Shown here in pieces: positions 29,251 through 37,062 of a stretch of 64,000 bases of DNA. The DNA comes from Ga0077548 sp035440445 (lineage in GTDB: Bacteria; Pseudomonadota; Alphaproteobacteria; Rhizobiales; Xanthobacteraceae). How positions within the stretch are numbered: the first letter of the stretch is position 1; each line of letters begins with the position of its first letter. The position numbers were made by a program, and so were the translations under genes. Where the stretch lies: contig DAORMJ010000007.1 in assembly GCA_035440445.1 (NCBI GenBank), positions 1 to 64,000 of the forward strand. The letters are read 5' to 3'. The notes under the pieces are model-generated. The model was not told the origin of the DNA, searched no databases, and saw nothing but the letters and a program-made list of their open reading frames with translations.

Positions 29251-29299
29251 GGGAGCCGAGGCAGTTTCGCGCGGCGTCCACTGCCGCGGCGCGGCTCCC
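29251..29299 (+). promoter_or_regulatory. Structured leader hairpin in front of selD
   Basis: Nested inverted repeats: GGGAGCCG (29251-29258) pairs with CGGCTCCC (29292-29299), and GGCAG (29260-29264) with CTGCC (29281-29285). No T run follows, so it is not a standard terminator. It lies 23 bases before the selD start. It may be a leader structure or a pdeM mRNA end. Confidence 0.45.
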
Positions 29300-29322
29300 T
29301 TGCAATGGTCCTGGAGGCAGCG

Positions 29323-30372
29323 ATGAACGCGCCGGTCGTACGTCTAACGAGTCTCGCCCACGGCGGTGGTTGCGGCTGCAAGCTCGCGCCGAACGTGTTG
29401 CAGGAGCTTCTGGCCGGTCATCCGCAGACGAAAGCGTTCGCGCCCCTTCTCGTCGGCACCGACACCAGCGACGACGCCGCGGTGTGGAAGCTCGACGACA
29501 ACACCTGCATCATCGCGACGACCGACTTCTTCATGCCGGTGGTTGATGATCCGCGCGACTTCGGCCGCATCGCCGCGACGAACGCCATCTCGGATGTCTA
29601 TGCGATGGGAGGCAAGCCCATCTTCGCGCTCGCGATCCTCGGCATGCCGCTCGGCAAACTGCCGCTCGAAATGGTGCGCGGCATTCTCGAAGGTGGCGCG
29701 AGCATCTGCGCGGAAGCAGGCATCCCCGTCGCCGGCGGACATTCCATCGACGCGCCCGAGCCGATTTATGGACTTGCCGTCATCGGCATCGGCAAGCCGG
29801 ACCAGGTGCGGCGAAACGCGGATGCAAAAGCCGGCGACGCGCTTATTCTCACCAAGGCAATCGGCGTTGGCATTTATTCCGCGGCCCTGAAGAAAGGTAT
29901 CCTCACCGGCGAGCAATATGCCGAGATGGTTGCGACCACGACGCTACTGAACAAGGTCGGCGCTGATCTCGCCGCCATGAGCGACGTGCACGCAATCACG
30001 GATGTGACCGGGTTTGGTCTGCTCGGTCATGCGACCGAGGTCGCCAAAGGCTCCAACGTCAGCATCACCATCGACAGCAACGCGGTCGCGTATCTCAGCG
30101 CGGCACAGGAACTTGCGCAGGCCGGAAATATCACCGGCGCTTCTCACCGGAACTGGGCGAGCTACGGCGAGAGCGTGCGGCTTCCCGATGGCCTTCCCGA
30201 ATGGCGGCAGCATCTCCTCACCGATCCGCAGACCTCTGGCGGCCTCTTGGTTTCCTGTGCGTCGGGATCGGCGGAACGGATCCTCAAGCAGATTCAGGAT
30301 GCGGGCTACCCTGCCGCACGCATCATCGGAAGCGTGGAAGTCGGAATGCCGGAAGTGCGCGTAAAAGGCTGA
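29323..30372 (+). CDS. selD: Selenide, water dikinase SelD
   Basis: Makes selenophosphate from selenide and ATP, the selenium donor for Sec-tRNA. The ATG at 29323 is preceded by GGAGGC and gives 349 residues. Key residues sit as in E. coli: GGGCGCK with Cys17 and Lys20. Further motifs are DDAAVW, ATTDFFMPVVDDP, AGGHSIDAPEPIYGLAV and the C-terminal LLTDPQTSGGLLVS. Position 17 is a normal Cys, so it is not itself a selenoprotein. It is convergent with the lipoyl-carrier gene (6-base gap). Confidence 0.97.
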   Translation: MNAPVVRLTSLAHGGGCGCKLAPNVLQELLAGHPQTKAFAPLLVGTDTSDDAAVWKLDDNTCIIATTDFFMPVVDDPRDFGRIAATNAISDVYAMGGKPIFALAILGMPLGKLPLEMVRGILEGGASICAEAGIPVAGGHSIDAPEPIYGLAVIGIGKPDQVRRNADAKAGDALILTKAIGVGIYSAALKKGILTGEQYAEMVATTTLLNKVGADLAAMSDVHAITDVTGFGLLGHATEVAKGSNVSITIDSNAVAYLSAAQELAQAGNITGASHRNWASYGESVRLPDGLPEWRQHLLTDPQTSGGLLVSCASGSAERILKQIQDAGYPAARIIGSVEVGMPEVRVKG

Positions 30373-30378
30373 TAGACC

Positions 30379-30813
30379 CTAACAGCCCGGCCAGGCTTCG
30401 CTTTCCATCCAGGCTTCATAGGCTGGCGCGATCGCGTCACCCGTAACGAGCCCTTCCTTCCAGTCGTCTGTGCCAGGCCGAACGACGAGCAGCCAGCCCG
30501 CGCCGTAGCAATCTTCGTTGACGGTTGCCGGCCGCTCCATCGCGGCTTCGTTCACGGAAGCGACTTTGCCATCGAACGCCGCACGCACGGAGCCAATCCA
30601 TTTCGCGCTTTCGATTGTCGCGAAGGATTTTGCTTTCTCGAATGAGCTTCCCGCCCGCTTCGGGGAGAACACGATGACCTCACGCGCGAGCGCGACGCCG
30701 ACGACCGTCATCCCTACCCGGACGAGGCCGTCATTCGACGGCACGTACCAGACGTGATGCTTCACATCATAGAGAAGCGCATCGGGAAAATTGCAGCCAC
30801 GGACAATCGGCAC
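30379..30813 (-). CDS. GcvH-like lipoyl carrier protein
   Basis: A 144-residue biotinyl/lipoyl-domain protein. The lipoylation motif ATIESAKW places the modified Lys at residue 71, within the strand-turn-strand fold of glycine cleavage H protein (GLVRVGMTVVGVALA upstream, AAFDGKVASVNEA downstream). No glycine decarboxylase genes are nearby. Instead it follows a DsrE-like gene (10-base gap) and a lipoate-protein ligase gene. It resembles the lipoate-binding proteins of sulfur-metabolic gene sets (sHdr systems) by context. Role inferred: carrier of sulfur or selenium intermediates. Confidence 0.85.
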   Translation of the reverse strand: MPIVRGCNFPDALLYDVKHHVWYVPSNDGLVRVGMTVVGVALAREVIVFSPKRAGSSFEKAKSFATIESAKWIGSVRAAFDGKVASVNEAAMERPATVNEDCYGAGWLLVVRPGTDDWKEGLVTGDAIAPAYEAWMESEAWPGC

Positions 30814-30823
30814 TGGTCGCTTC

Positions 30824-31201
30824 CTAATAGGTCAGCACGCGATATTCATCGCCCATCAGGCGCTCGATCATGTCAGCCGTACCCATCATGCCGCTGCATT
30901 CGGGAATAAGATCAGCGTCGGTCGCATCGAACAGATCGAGATTGGCGGGGCACGCCCAGAGCCGCGCGCCGTGATCGCGCGCTTCCCTGATCCAGTCGTA
31001 CACCGTTTTCGGATGGCCGGGTTTTACGTGCAGCTTTTCGGCGACGCCCTTCAGCATCAATTTGCCCGCGGTTGCGGCACAAATGATATCGACTTCGTAA
31101 TCCATCGCGGCAGCCACGGCCGCATGATAGAATGGTGCGGCCAGTTCTTCGCCGTTGCGCGGGTCGGTGTTGACGAGCACGACCAGAAGCCTGCGTTTCA
31201 T
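30824..31201 (-). CDS. DsrE-family sulfur-carrier-like protein
   Basis: A 125-residue DsrE-like alpha/beta protein (LLVVLVNTDPRNGEELAAPF N-terminus; VDIICAATAGKLMLKG). Three Cys are present: 41, 84 (RLWACPANLDLF) and 102 (PECSGMMG). Cys84 is at the place of the persulfide-carrying Cys in DsrE-type sulfurtransferases. The start overlaps the end of the lipoate-protein ligase gene by four bases, and the lipoyl carrier follows after 10 bases. Likely hands sulfur (or selenium) to or from the lipoyl protein. Function inferred. Confidence 0.82.
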   Translation of the reverse strand: MKRRLLVVLVNTDPRNGEELAAPFYHAAVAAAMDYEVDIICAATAGKLMLKGVAEKLHVKPGHPKTVYDWIREARDHGARLWACPANLDLFDATDADLIPECSGMMGTADMIERLMGDEYRVLTY

Positions 31202-31932
31202 GCTGCCGCCAGTTCCGGAAACGCCATCGATCCAAACGCGAATTCCGACATGACAAACTTGTTCTGCAGCTCGATTTCATCGGGCGACAAAACGCCGTTT
31301 TCAAGCGGCCGGCCGAGCGCATCGCCGATCGCTCGCCCGAGCAAGTCTTTCACCTCCTCGATCGTGACGGCCTGTTTCGCGAGACCGGCGACAGTCGTCA
31401 CCCGATCCGTCATATCTGGAATTCCCAGCGTATCGCCCATCGCCGCCAAGTCGGGAGAAACCATCAGCGAGCCCTGATAAAGCAGCATCGCGCCGCTCGC
31501 AAAACCGCTTGCGCCGAAGACTTTCTTTCCGCCCGCGACCACATCGTTTTCCGGGCGGAAATCAGCCGATATTCCGAACCCGGCGAGTTCCTGCGCGATA
31601 GAAGTGCATACGCGCGCCGACAAGTTTGCAGCGTTTACGCCCTTTTTCGCGGTCGTCAGCAGATCGAAGGTCACGACCCCTTCGTCCATGTAAATCGCCC
31701 CGCCGCCGGTGATCCGCCTCACAGTTTCGATGTTGCGGCTGTTGCAAACAGTAAGATCGACGGCATCGACGGCGCTCTGGTTGCGGCCGAGCAAAACGCA
31801 TCGCGGGTAGCGGTAAAGGCGAAGCGTATCGGGGATTCTTCCAGCGTCGCGCAACTCAACCATGGCCGCGGTCATCGCGACATTCCCACGCCCGCCGAAC
31901 CCCTCATCGCGGATGAGGCGAAGCGCGGTCAT
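31198..31932 (-). CDS. Lipoate-protein ligase family protein
   Basis: A 244-residue LplA/LipB fold protein with the hallmark RRITGGGAIYMDEG and the catalytic-lysine motif VAGGKKVFGASGF. The ATG at 31932 overlaps the stop of the preceding gene as ATGA. An in-frame longer form to 31971 has no support. The usual LplA C-terminal accessory domain is reduced. Encoded directly before a GcvH-like protein, it is probably the dedicated ligase that lipoylates it, as in sulfur-oxidiser lipoate modules. Confidence 0.88.
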   Translation of the reverse strand: MTALRLIRDEGFGGRGNVAMTAAMVELRDAGRIPDTLRLYRYPRCVLLGRNQSAVDAVDLTVCNSRNIETVRRITGGGAIYMDEGVVTFDLLTTAKKGVNAANLSARVCTSIAQELAGFGISADFRPENDVVAGGKKVFGASGFASGAMLLYQGSLMVSPDLAAMGDTLGIPDMTDRVTTVAGLAKQAVTIEEVKDLLGRAIGDALGRPLENGVLSPDEIELQNKFVMSEFAFGSMAFPELAAA

Positions 31933-32321
31933 TGCGCCTGCACTTCCTCGATCTTGAGACGCCTGCCCCATTTGTCGAAGAAGTGGCCTTCGTTCAGCAC
32001 CATGCGGTCTTCAACGATGCGTTTTTCGAGGTCGCGCAATTCGCTTCGCGCCAGTTCATCCGCAAGCGGCCCGCCCTCGCTATCGCGAAGCGGCAAGATC
32101 ATCGCGCCATCCCATTTCACGTTCGCGCCGCGCATCATGGCGCTGAAAGCGAGCCAGTCGACCTCATCGCCAATGACGTGAAAGTACGTGGAGCGCAGCG
32201 GCGTGACCTCGAGCCCGCCGATTGATACGAGCACCACCAGCGCGGTGAAATGGCCGGCGCTGCGAAATTCCCCCACGATCCATTGGTTGAACTCCGCGGC
32301 ACGCTCACGCGACTTCGACAA
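31929..32321 (-). CDS. Small protein of unknown function (130 residues)
   Basis: A soluble alpha/beta protein without Cys pairs, signal peptide or membrane helix. Visible segments include GHFTALVVLVSIGGLEVTPL, YFHVIGDEVDWLAFSAMM, and a charged C-terminal half ending HFFDKWGRRLKIEEV. It overlaps the upstream 154-residue gene by 17 bases and the lipoate-ligase gene by four, so it belongs to the lipoyl/DsrE module. I do not recognise the family. Confidence 0.75.
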   Translation of the reverse strand: MSKSRERAAEFNQWIVGEFRSAGHFTALVVLVSIGGLEVTPLRSTYFHVIGDEVDWLAFSAMMRGANVKWDGAMILPLRDSEGGPLADELARSELRDLEKRIVEDRMVLNEGHFFDKWGRRLKIEEVQAQ

Positions 32322-32769
32322 GCGGAAGCTCCGGTAATTCCTGCTGCATCAGGGTCAAAAACGCGGCTTCGCGGTTCTGTCCGAACCACTCTTCAAAGGC
32401 GGCAAGCTCTTTTGAAACGCGTTCCGCATCTTCCGCCGTTGCCTCGGGTTTCGAGGCCGCCCAGATCGCGAGCGCAACCGGCTCGAATTTGGCAACAACG
32501 TCCCGCTGCGACTGGCTGCCGCCGGTCCAGTTGACCTCGGTGAGGAAGGCCGACGCGCCTTGCGCTTTGGCTTCTACTTCGTCCTTCGCCCCGGCAACCG
32601 CAAAGCCGATGGCTTTGACGAGGTTCAACCGCCGGAAAGCAAAGGCGCGCGCTTCCTCGAGTTCGCGCATGCGTTTCGTAATGTTGTTGCGAAACTCATC
32701 TTCCGCGGCGTTGGCCGCGCGGGCCTGACGATCGAGATCGTCAACATATTTTGCAAGATGCTCGCTCAT
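32305..32769 (-). CDS. Helical protein of unknown function (154 residues)
   Basis: A mostly helical soluble protein. Residues 1-45 are charged (DLDRQARAANAAEDEFRNNI), then LNLVKAIGFAVAGAKDEVEAKAQG, and an acidic C-terminal half with EFEEW-like helices. Its ATG overlaps the stop of the extended selB frame as ATGA (32766-32769), and the next gene overlaps its end by 17 bases. The coupling ties it to selB upstream and to the lipoyl/DsrE genes downstream. Family not recognised. Confidence 0.75.
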   Translation of the reverse strand: MSEHLAKYVDDLDRQARAANAAEDEFRNNITKRMRELEEARAFAFRRLNLVKAIGFAVAGAKDEVEAKAQGASAFLTEVNWTGGSQSQRDVVAKFEPVALAIWAASKPEATAEDAERVSKELAAFEEWFGQNREAAFLTLMQQELPELPLVEVA

Positions 32770-34844
32770 CGGACGTTGCTCCGCTGGTCTGGCGGAAGAG
32801 AATGGGAGTCGAACCCACCAAGGACCGGCTCGCGGCCCTTCCCGGATTTGAAGTCCGGACGCCCCACCGGGGACGATGCTCTTCCAATTACAGATGCCGC
32901 GCCGGATTCATCTCCGCCGACGCGACGAAACAGATCGAGACGGTGCTTGTTGATGCGCCGCAAGTCGCCGCGGCGGATCGTAACACCGTGCCGGTCGAAA
33001 AACTCCAATATTTGAATCGCGACCTTACGGCCATTGTCCAGCCGGTCGCGCAGTTGCGCGGCGTTGAAGCTGCCATCTTCGACCTTCGACGCGACGTCGC
33101 AGCAAATTTCCACCATCTCCGCGACCGTGGCCCGCAGGAAGAAGTGATCATGTGCCACTTCATCTACTTTACCCATCCGCGATAACACTTTGAATAGCCT
33201 GCGGATTTCGGTCTCTTTGACAGACAATACGGTGGCGATGTCGCGCACCCGCGGCGGCCGGAAGCGTTCCCCGCCACCGATCATAGGCTCGATCTTCTTC
33301 CAGAGCGCGTCGTCCTGCGGCGTCAACCTCACTTCATGCGCGGCGAGCCGCACCCACGCGCCATCGAGCGCGATCTCCTTGCCGCGCGCGAGTCCTTCCA
33401 GCACCGCCGAAAAAGCCGCGGCCGGCAGGCGCGGTTCCATCTGCATGCGCAGCCGCTCGAAACCGACCCCCGCAAGATCGGGGTTCTCTTTGTGATAACT
33501 CTCGAGCGTCTTCAGGATCGATTGCTTCAGCCGCGTCCAGTTCAATTGCGAAACGACGAGCTCCGACTTCGGCGTGGCGAGCCTGACGATGTCCACCTGT
33601 TCGGTCAGGCGGTTGATCTCTTGCGCGCCCAGCGCACGATCGCGCGTGAAGGCTGTTAGCTCGACGTAACCCGGCGCCTGATCAAGCAGTGCTGCCAGCG
33701 ATTCATCGGCGCGTGGTTTTTCCTGCGAGCGAAGCTGCGCGATGCGTTCCGGTGTCCGCCGCTTGCGGGACGGCGCACGCAGATCAAGAAACTTGCCGCC
33801 CGCGATGGTCCGTTGCGCCGTGGTATCGCGAAGCACGAAACGGTCTCCGGTTGCGGCCGCGATCGGCGCTTCCAGCACCACCTGCACCAGCGACTCCTGC
33901 CCTGGAGCGGCCGCTTCGTCCTGCAAGAGCACGATGCGCGCGCCAACCTCGGACGAAGCATGATGAAGCCTTACCGGCATCCATTGCGTCAGCGGCTTCT
34001 GTTCCGACGGCAACACACGCACCGAGACATCGATACGATCCGTTGGCGCGTGAAGGCCCGGGTCCATCACGACATCGCCGCGCGAAATCGCTTCCTTGGT
34101 GACCTTGTCGCCCGCGAGATTGAGCGCGCAGCGGTCGCCTGCCACGCCGTGCTCGGCGGGTCTGTTCTGTGCGTGGATCGCGCGTACGCGCGCCGTTAAT
34201 CCAGACGGGCTGATCACGACCGGATCGCCGACCGAGACCCTGCCGGAGAGCACCGTTCCGGTGACAACCGTGCCCGCGCCGGGAAGCGTGAAAGAGCGAT
34301 CGACTGCAAGCCGGAAACGCCCCGCCGCAGGGCGCCGTTCGACGGCGGCAGCGGCAAAAAACAGTTTTGCGCGCAGCTCATCGATGCCTTCGCCCGTCAT
34401 GCTCGAAACGGCGACGATCTCCGCATCGCGAAGCCCGGTCGGCGCGATCGTATTCGCGACCTGCACCTTTACCTCTTCGAGGCGCTCCGGGCTCACCATG
34501 TCGGCCTTGGTTATGGCGACGATGCCATGCTCGACGCCAAGAAGATCGACGATCGCGAGATGTTCAGCCGTTTGCGGCATGACGCCGTCATCCGCCGCAA
34601 CCACGAGCAGAACGAAGTCGATGCCGGTCGCGCCGGCGAGCATGTTGTGGACGAACTTCTCGTGTCCCGGCACATCGACGAAGCCGAGCGTGGTGTCGTC
34701 GATCCCCGGCAGATAGGCGAAGCCGAGGTCGATCGAGATGCCGCGCTTCTTCTCTTCTTTCAGCCGGTCGGTATCGACGCCGGTAAGGACGCGAACCAGC
34801 GAGGTTTTGCCGTGGTCGATATGTCCCGCGGTGCCGATAATCAT
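32766..34844 (-). CDS. selB: Selenocysteine-specific elongation factor SelB, frame reading through tRNA-Sec
   Basis: Delivers Sec-tRNA to the ribosome at UGA codons with a SECIS. The GTPase has GTAGHIDHGKTS (G1), GISIDLGFAY, DVPGHEKFVHNMLAG and TKADM. EF-Tu-like domains and C-terminal winged helices that bind SECIS RNA follow (FDRHGVTIRRGDLRRINKHRLDLF). Homologues normally end near that last motif. Here the frame continues about 47 more codons, the whole selC gene included, to a TGA overlapping the next ATG. The start ATG at 34844 overlaps the Sel1-repeat gene stop (ATGA). It is 692 residues, longer than usual. Whether the tail is made is unknown. Confidence 0.92.
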   Translation of the reverse strand: MIIGTAGHIDHGKTSLVRVLTGVDTDRLKEEKKRGISIDLGFAYLPGIDDTTLGFVDVPGHEKFVHNMLAGATGIDFVLLVVAADDGVMPQTAEHLAIVDLLGVEHGIVAITKADMVSPERLEEVKVQVANTIAPTGLRDAEIVAVSSMTGEGIDELRAKLFFAAAAVERRPAAGRFRLAVDRSFTLPGAGTVVTGTVLSGRVSVGDPVVISPSGLTARVRAIHAQNRPAEHGVAGDRCALNLAGDKVTKEAISRGDVVMDPGLHAPTDRIDVSVRVLPSEQKPLTQWMPVRLHHASSEVGARIVLLQDEAAAPGQESLVQVVLEAPIAAATGDRFVLRDTTAQRTIAGGKFLDLRAPSRKRRTPERIAQLRSQEKPRADESLAALLDQAPGYVELTAFTRDRALGAQEINRLTEQVDIVRLATPKSELVVSQLNWTRLKQSILKTLESYHKENPDLAGVGFERLRMQMEPRLPAAAFSAVLEGLARGKEIALDGAWVRLAAHEVRLTPQDDALWKKIEPMIGGGERFRPPRVRDIATVLSVKETEIRRLFKVLSRMGKVDEVAHDHFFLRATVAEMVEICCDVASKVEDGSFNAAQLRDRLDNGRKVAIQILEFFDRHGVTIRRGDLRRINKHRLDLFRRVGGDESGAASVIGRASSPVGRPDFKSGKGREPVLGGFDSHSLPPDQRSNVR
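32790..32885 (-). tRNA. selC: tRNA-Sec (UCA), selC
   Basis: A 96-nt tRNA from GGAAGAGCATCG (5' end at 32885) to TTCCGCCA (3' end at 32790), with the CCA encoded. The anticodon loop CTTCAAA (32847-32853) contains UCA at 32849-32851. The long extra arm (GGGCCGC...) and the 8-bp acceptor stem are those of bacterial tRNA-Sec. The T-arm GGTTCGACTCC is canonical. It lies wholly inside the selB frame, in phase (32 codons). Confidence 0.97.
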
Positions 34845-35635
34845 GATACCGGCTCCGGCAACGGCATTTCCGCGAGCTTCCTTGCGCGGTCCTTGTCGTA
34901 ATCGTTCATGGAAGCGCGCACAGGATCGATGAACGGGGTCGCGAGCTGGCTGCCGCCATACTGCCCGCGCAGAAGCCACATCAATGCCGAGACAGGATCG
35001 CGCGCAACACCCGCACCGAGATGATAGGCCGCGCCAAGCATTGCCTGCGCATCGGCGTCGCCGCGGGCAGCGGCTTTGTCCCACCACTTCACCGCCTGAA
35101 CCGGATCGCGCTCGACGCCGAGCGCATTGTGATAGATCAGACCGAGCCGCGTCATCGACGCGGCGTTGCCCTGCTCCGCTGCCAGTTCCGCGAGCCGTTT
35201 CGACTCCGCAAAATCCGGCGGGATGATCTCTCCCTCGAGCAACATCCAGGACAGCATGTCTTGCGCGGCTGCGTCCCCTTGCGCCGCCGAGGCGCGATAC
35301 AGTTCGCTCGCCCTGGCTGCACTTTCCTCGACGCCCTCGCCCTTGAAATAAGCGGCAGCCAAGTTGCGCTGGCCGGCGGGGTCACCATTCTCTGCGGAAA
35401 GCGTCAGCCACTTGATGGCAAGTGCCGGATCGCGCTCAACGCCGAGCCCTTCGGAGAAACACGCGCCGACATTGTTCTGCGCGCGCGGCACGCCCTGCTG
35501 CGCAAGCGGACCCCAGATGGAAAGCGCTGTCTCGTAGTCGCCCGCCTCCGACGCCTGAAATGCAGCAGCCATCTGCTCGGCGACCGAGGTGTTGCCTGTG
35601 TCAGGCTGCGGCTTTCTCGCAAACCAACCCATCAC
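34841..35635 (-). CDS. Sel1-repeat (TPR-like) protein
   Basis: A 264-residue protein made of Sel1-like repeats, about 36 residues each (for example ALAIKWLTLSAENGDPAGQR, then LAAAYFKGEGVEE; and AVKWWDKAAARGDADAQAML). There is no signal peptide, so it is a cytoplasmic scaffold or adaptor. It overlaps selA and selB by four bases on each side, an arrangement suggesting coupled expression and a role in the Sec pathway or formate dehydrogenase assembly. 'Sel1' here refers to the repeat name and is unrelated to selenium. Confidence 0.85.
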   Translation of the reverse strand: MMGWFARKPQPDTGNTSVAEQMAAAFQASEAGDYETALSIWGPLAQQGVPRAQNNVGACFSEGLGVERDPALAIKWLTLSAENGDPAGQRNLAAAYFKGEGVEESAARASELYRASAAQGDAAAQDMLSWMLLEGEIIPPDFAESKRLAELAAEQGNAASMTRLGLIYHNALGVERDPVQAVKWWDKAAARGDADAQAMLGAAYHLGAGVARDPVSALMWLLRGQYGGSQLATPFIDPVRASMNDYDKDRARKLAEMPLPEPVS

Positions 35636-37062
35636 CGCTTCTCCGCAGGATTGAGCAGCGCAAGGTTGCGAACGAACTCATCCTCGCGTTCGAGACAGCG
35701 AAGATCGAAAACAAGGGTCTGTTCTTCTATGCGGCCGATCACGGGCACAGGCAGAGCACGGAATGACGACGAAAGTGCAGCAATCGCACGCCCGCTGCTC
35801 CGGCCGTTGGCGGCGCGAATGGCGATACCCGCGCTTGGAACCGTCTCCTGCGGGAGCGAGCCCGAACCAACCTGGCTCGCACAAGCCGCAACGGCTACCT
35901 CGAACGCGGATCCCAAAGCTTTCGCGACGGCCGGCACCAGCCTTTTGGCTGTTGATTCAATTTCCGCCTTTTTGCGCGCGAGAAAGCGCAGCGTCGGGAG
36001 CGTTGTCGTCAGCCGGTCCGGATCGCGATAGAGCTGTAGCGTTGCCTCGAGCGCGGCGAGCCGGATTTTGTCCACGCGAAGCGCGCGCTTCATCGGGTTC
36101 TTGTTGATTTTCGCAATCAACTCTTTGGAGCCAACGATAAAACCGGCTTGCGGACCGCCCAACAGCTTGTCGCCGGAGAAGGTCACGACGTCGGCGCCTT
36201 CGGCAACCGCCTCGGCAACCGTTTGCTCGTGCGACAATCCGAATTATTCGAGATCCACCAGCACACCGGAGCCCAGGTCGTTGAAGAGCGGCACCTTGTG
36301 CTTCCTGGCGATCGCCGCGAGCTTGTCCGCCTTCACTTCCTTGGTGAAGCCCTCGATCCGGTAGTTCGACGTGTGCACTTTCAGGATCAGGCCGGTCTTC
36401 GGTCCGATCGCGCCCACGTAATCCTTTTCGTGCGTGCGATTGGTCGTACCGACTTCGACAAGCTTGGTCCCTGCCCGCGACATGATCTCGGGCATGCGGA
36501 ACGCCCCGCCGATTTCGATCAGTTCGCCGCGCGAGACGATCGACTCCCTGCCCTTCGCAAGTGTGTTGAGCACAAGCAGCACTGCAGCAGCGTTGTTATT
36601 GACCACCGTCGCGGCCTCTGCGCCCGTGAGTTCACAGAGGAGTTCGCGGATCAGTTCGTCGCGTTCGCCGCGCTTGCCCTCACCAATATCGAACTCGAGC
36701 GCAATCGCTTCGCGCATCGCGGCCGTGGCGGCCTCTACCGCCGCATCGGCAAGCTGCGCGCGGCCGAGGTTTGTATGGAGAACGGTGCCGGACAAATTGA
36801 AGACCGCGCGCACGTTCGGCCGCGCCTGCAATTCAAGCTGTGTCAGGGCGCGCTCTGCAATCGTTGCAGCCTCGGCTGCGACTGCAGTGGTCCCGCGCAT
36901 GCTGCTTCGTGTTTCGGAAAGAACCGCGCGGACCGCCTTAACGACAGATGTCCGCCCGAAACGCTCTACCGACGCCGAAGCGACGGGCGTTTTGAGTACT
37001 TCGTCGACCGATGGAATGTTCCGCAGCGACGCGGCATCCGCTGACACGATGCGTGACCTCAA
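35632..37062 (-). pseudogene. selA: L-seryl-tRNA(Sec) selenium transferase SelA, interrupted by an in-frame TAA
   Basis: Converts Ser-tRNA-Sec to Sec-tRNA-Sec with PLP and selenophosphate. The two parts are in the same frame. The first (37062-36247) has NIPSVDEVL, VFNLSGTVLHTNLGRA, TVVNNNAAAVLLVL and FNDLGSGVLVDLE. A TAA at 36244-36246 follows, then FGLSHEQTVAEAV and FSGDKLLGGPQAGF, with the PLP-binding Lys after the stop. Homologues carry an ordinary residue (often Q or R) at the TAA site, so a C-to-T change in CAA would explain it. It is TAA, so it cannot be a selenocysteine codon. Full length would be 476 residues, normal. It overlaps fdhE and the Sel1-repeat gene. Confidence 0.88.

Noticed and set aside
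36244..36246. selA TAA as a recoded codon
   Set aside because: The codon is TAA, not the UGA used for Sec, and other genes here end normally in TAA, so no reassignment is supported.
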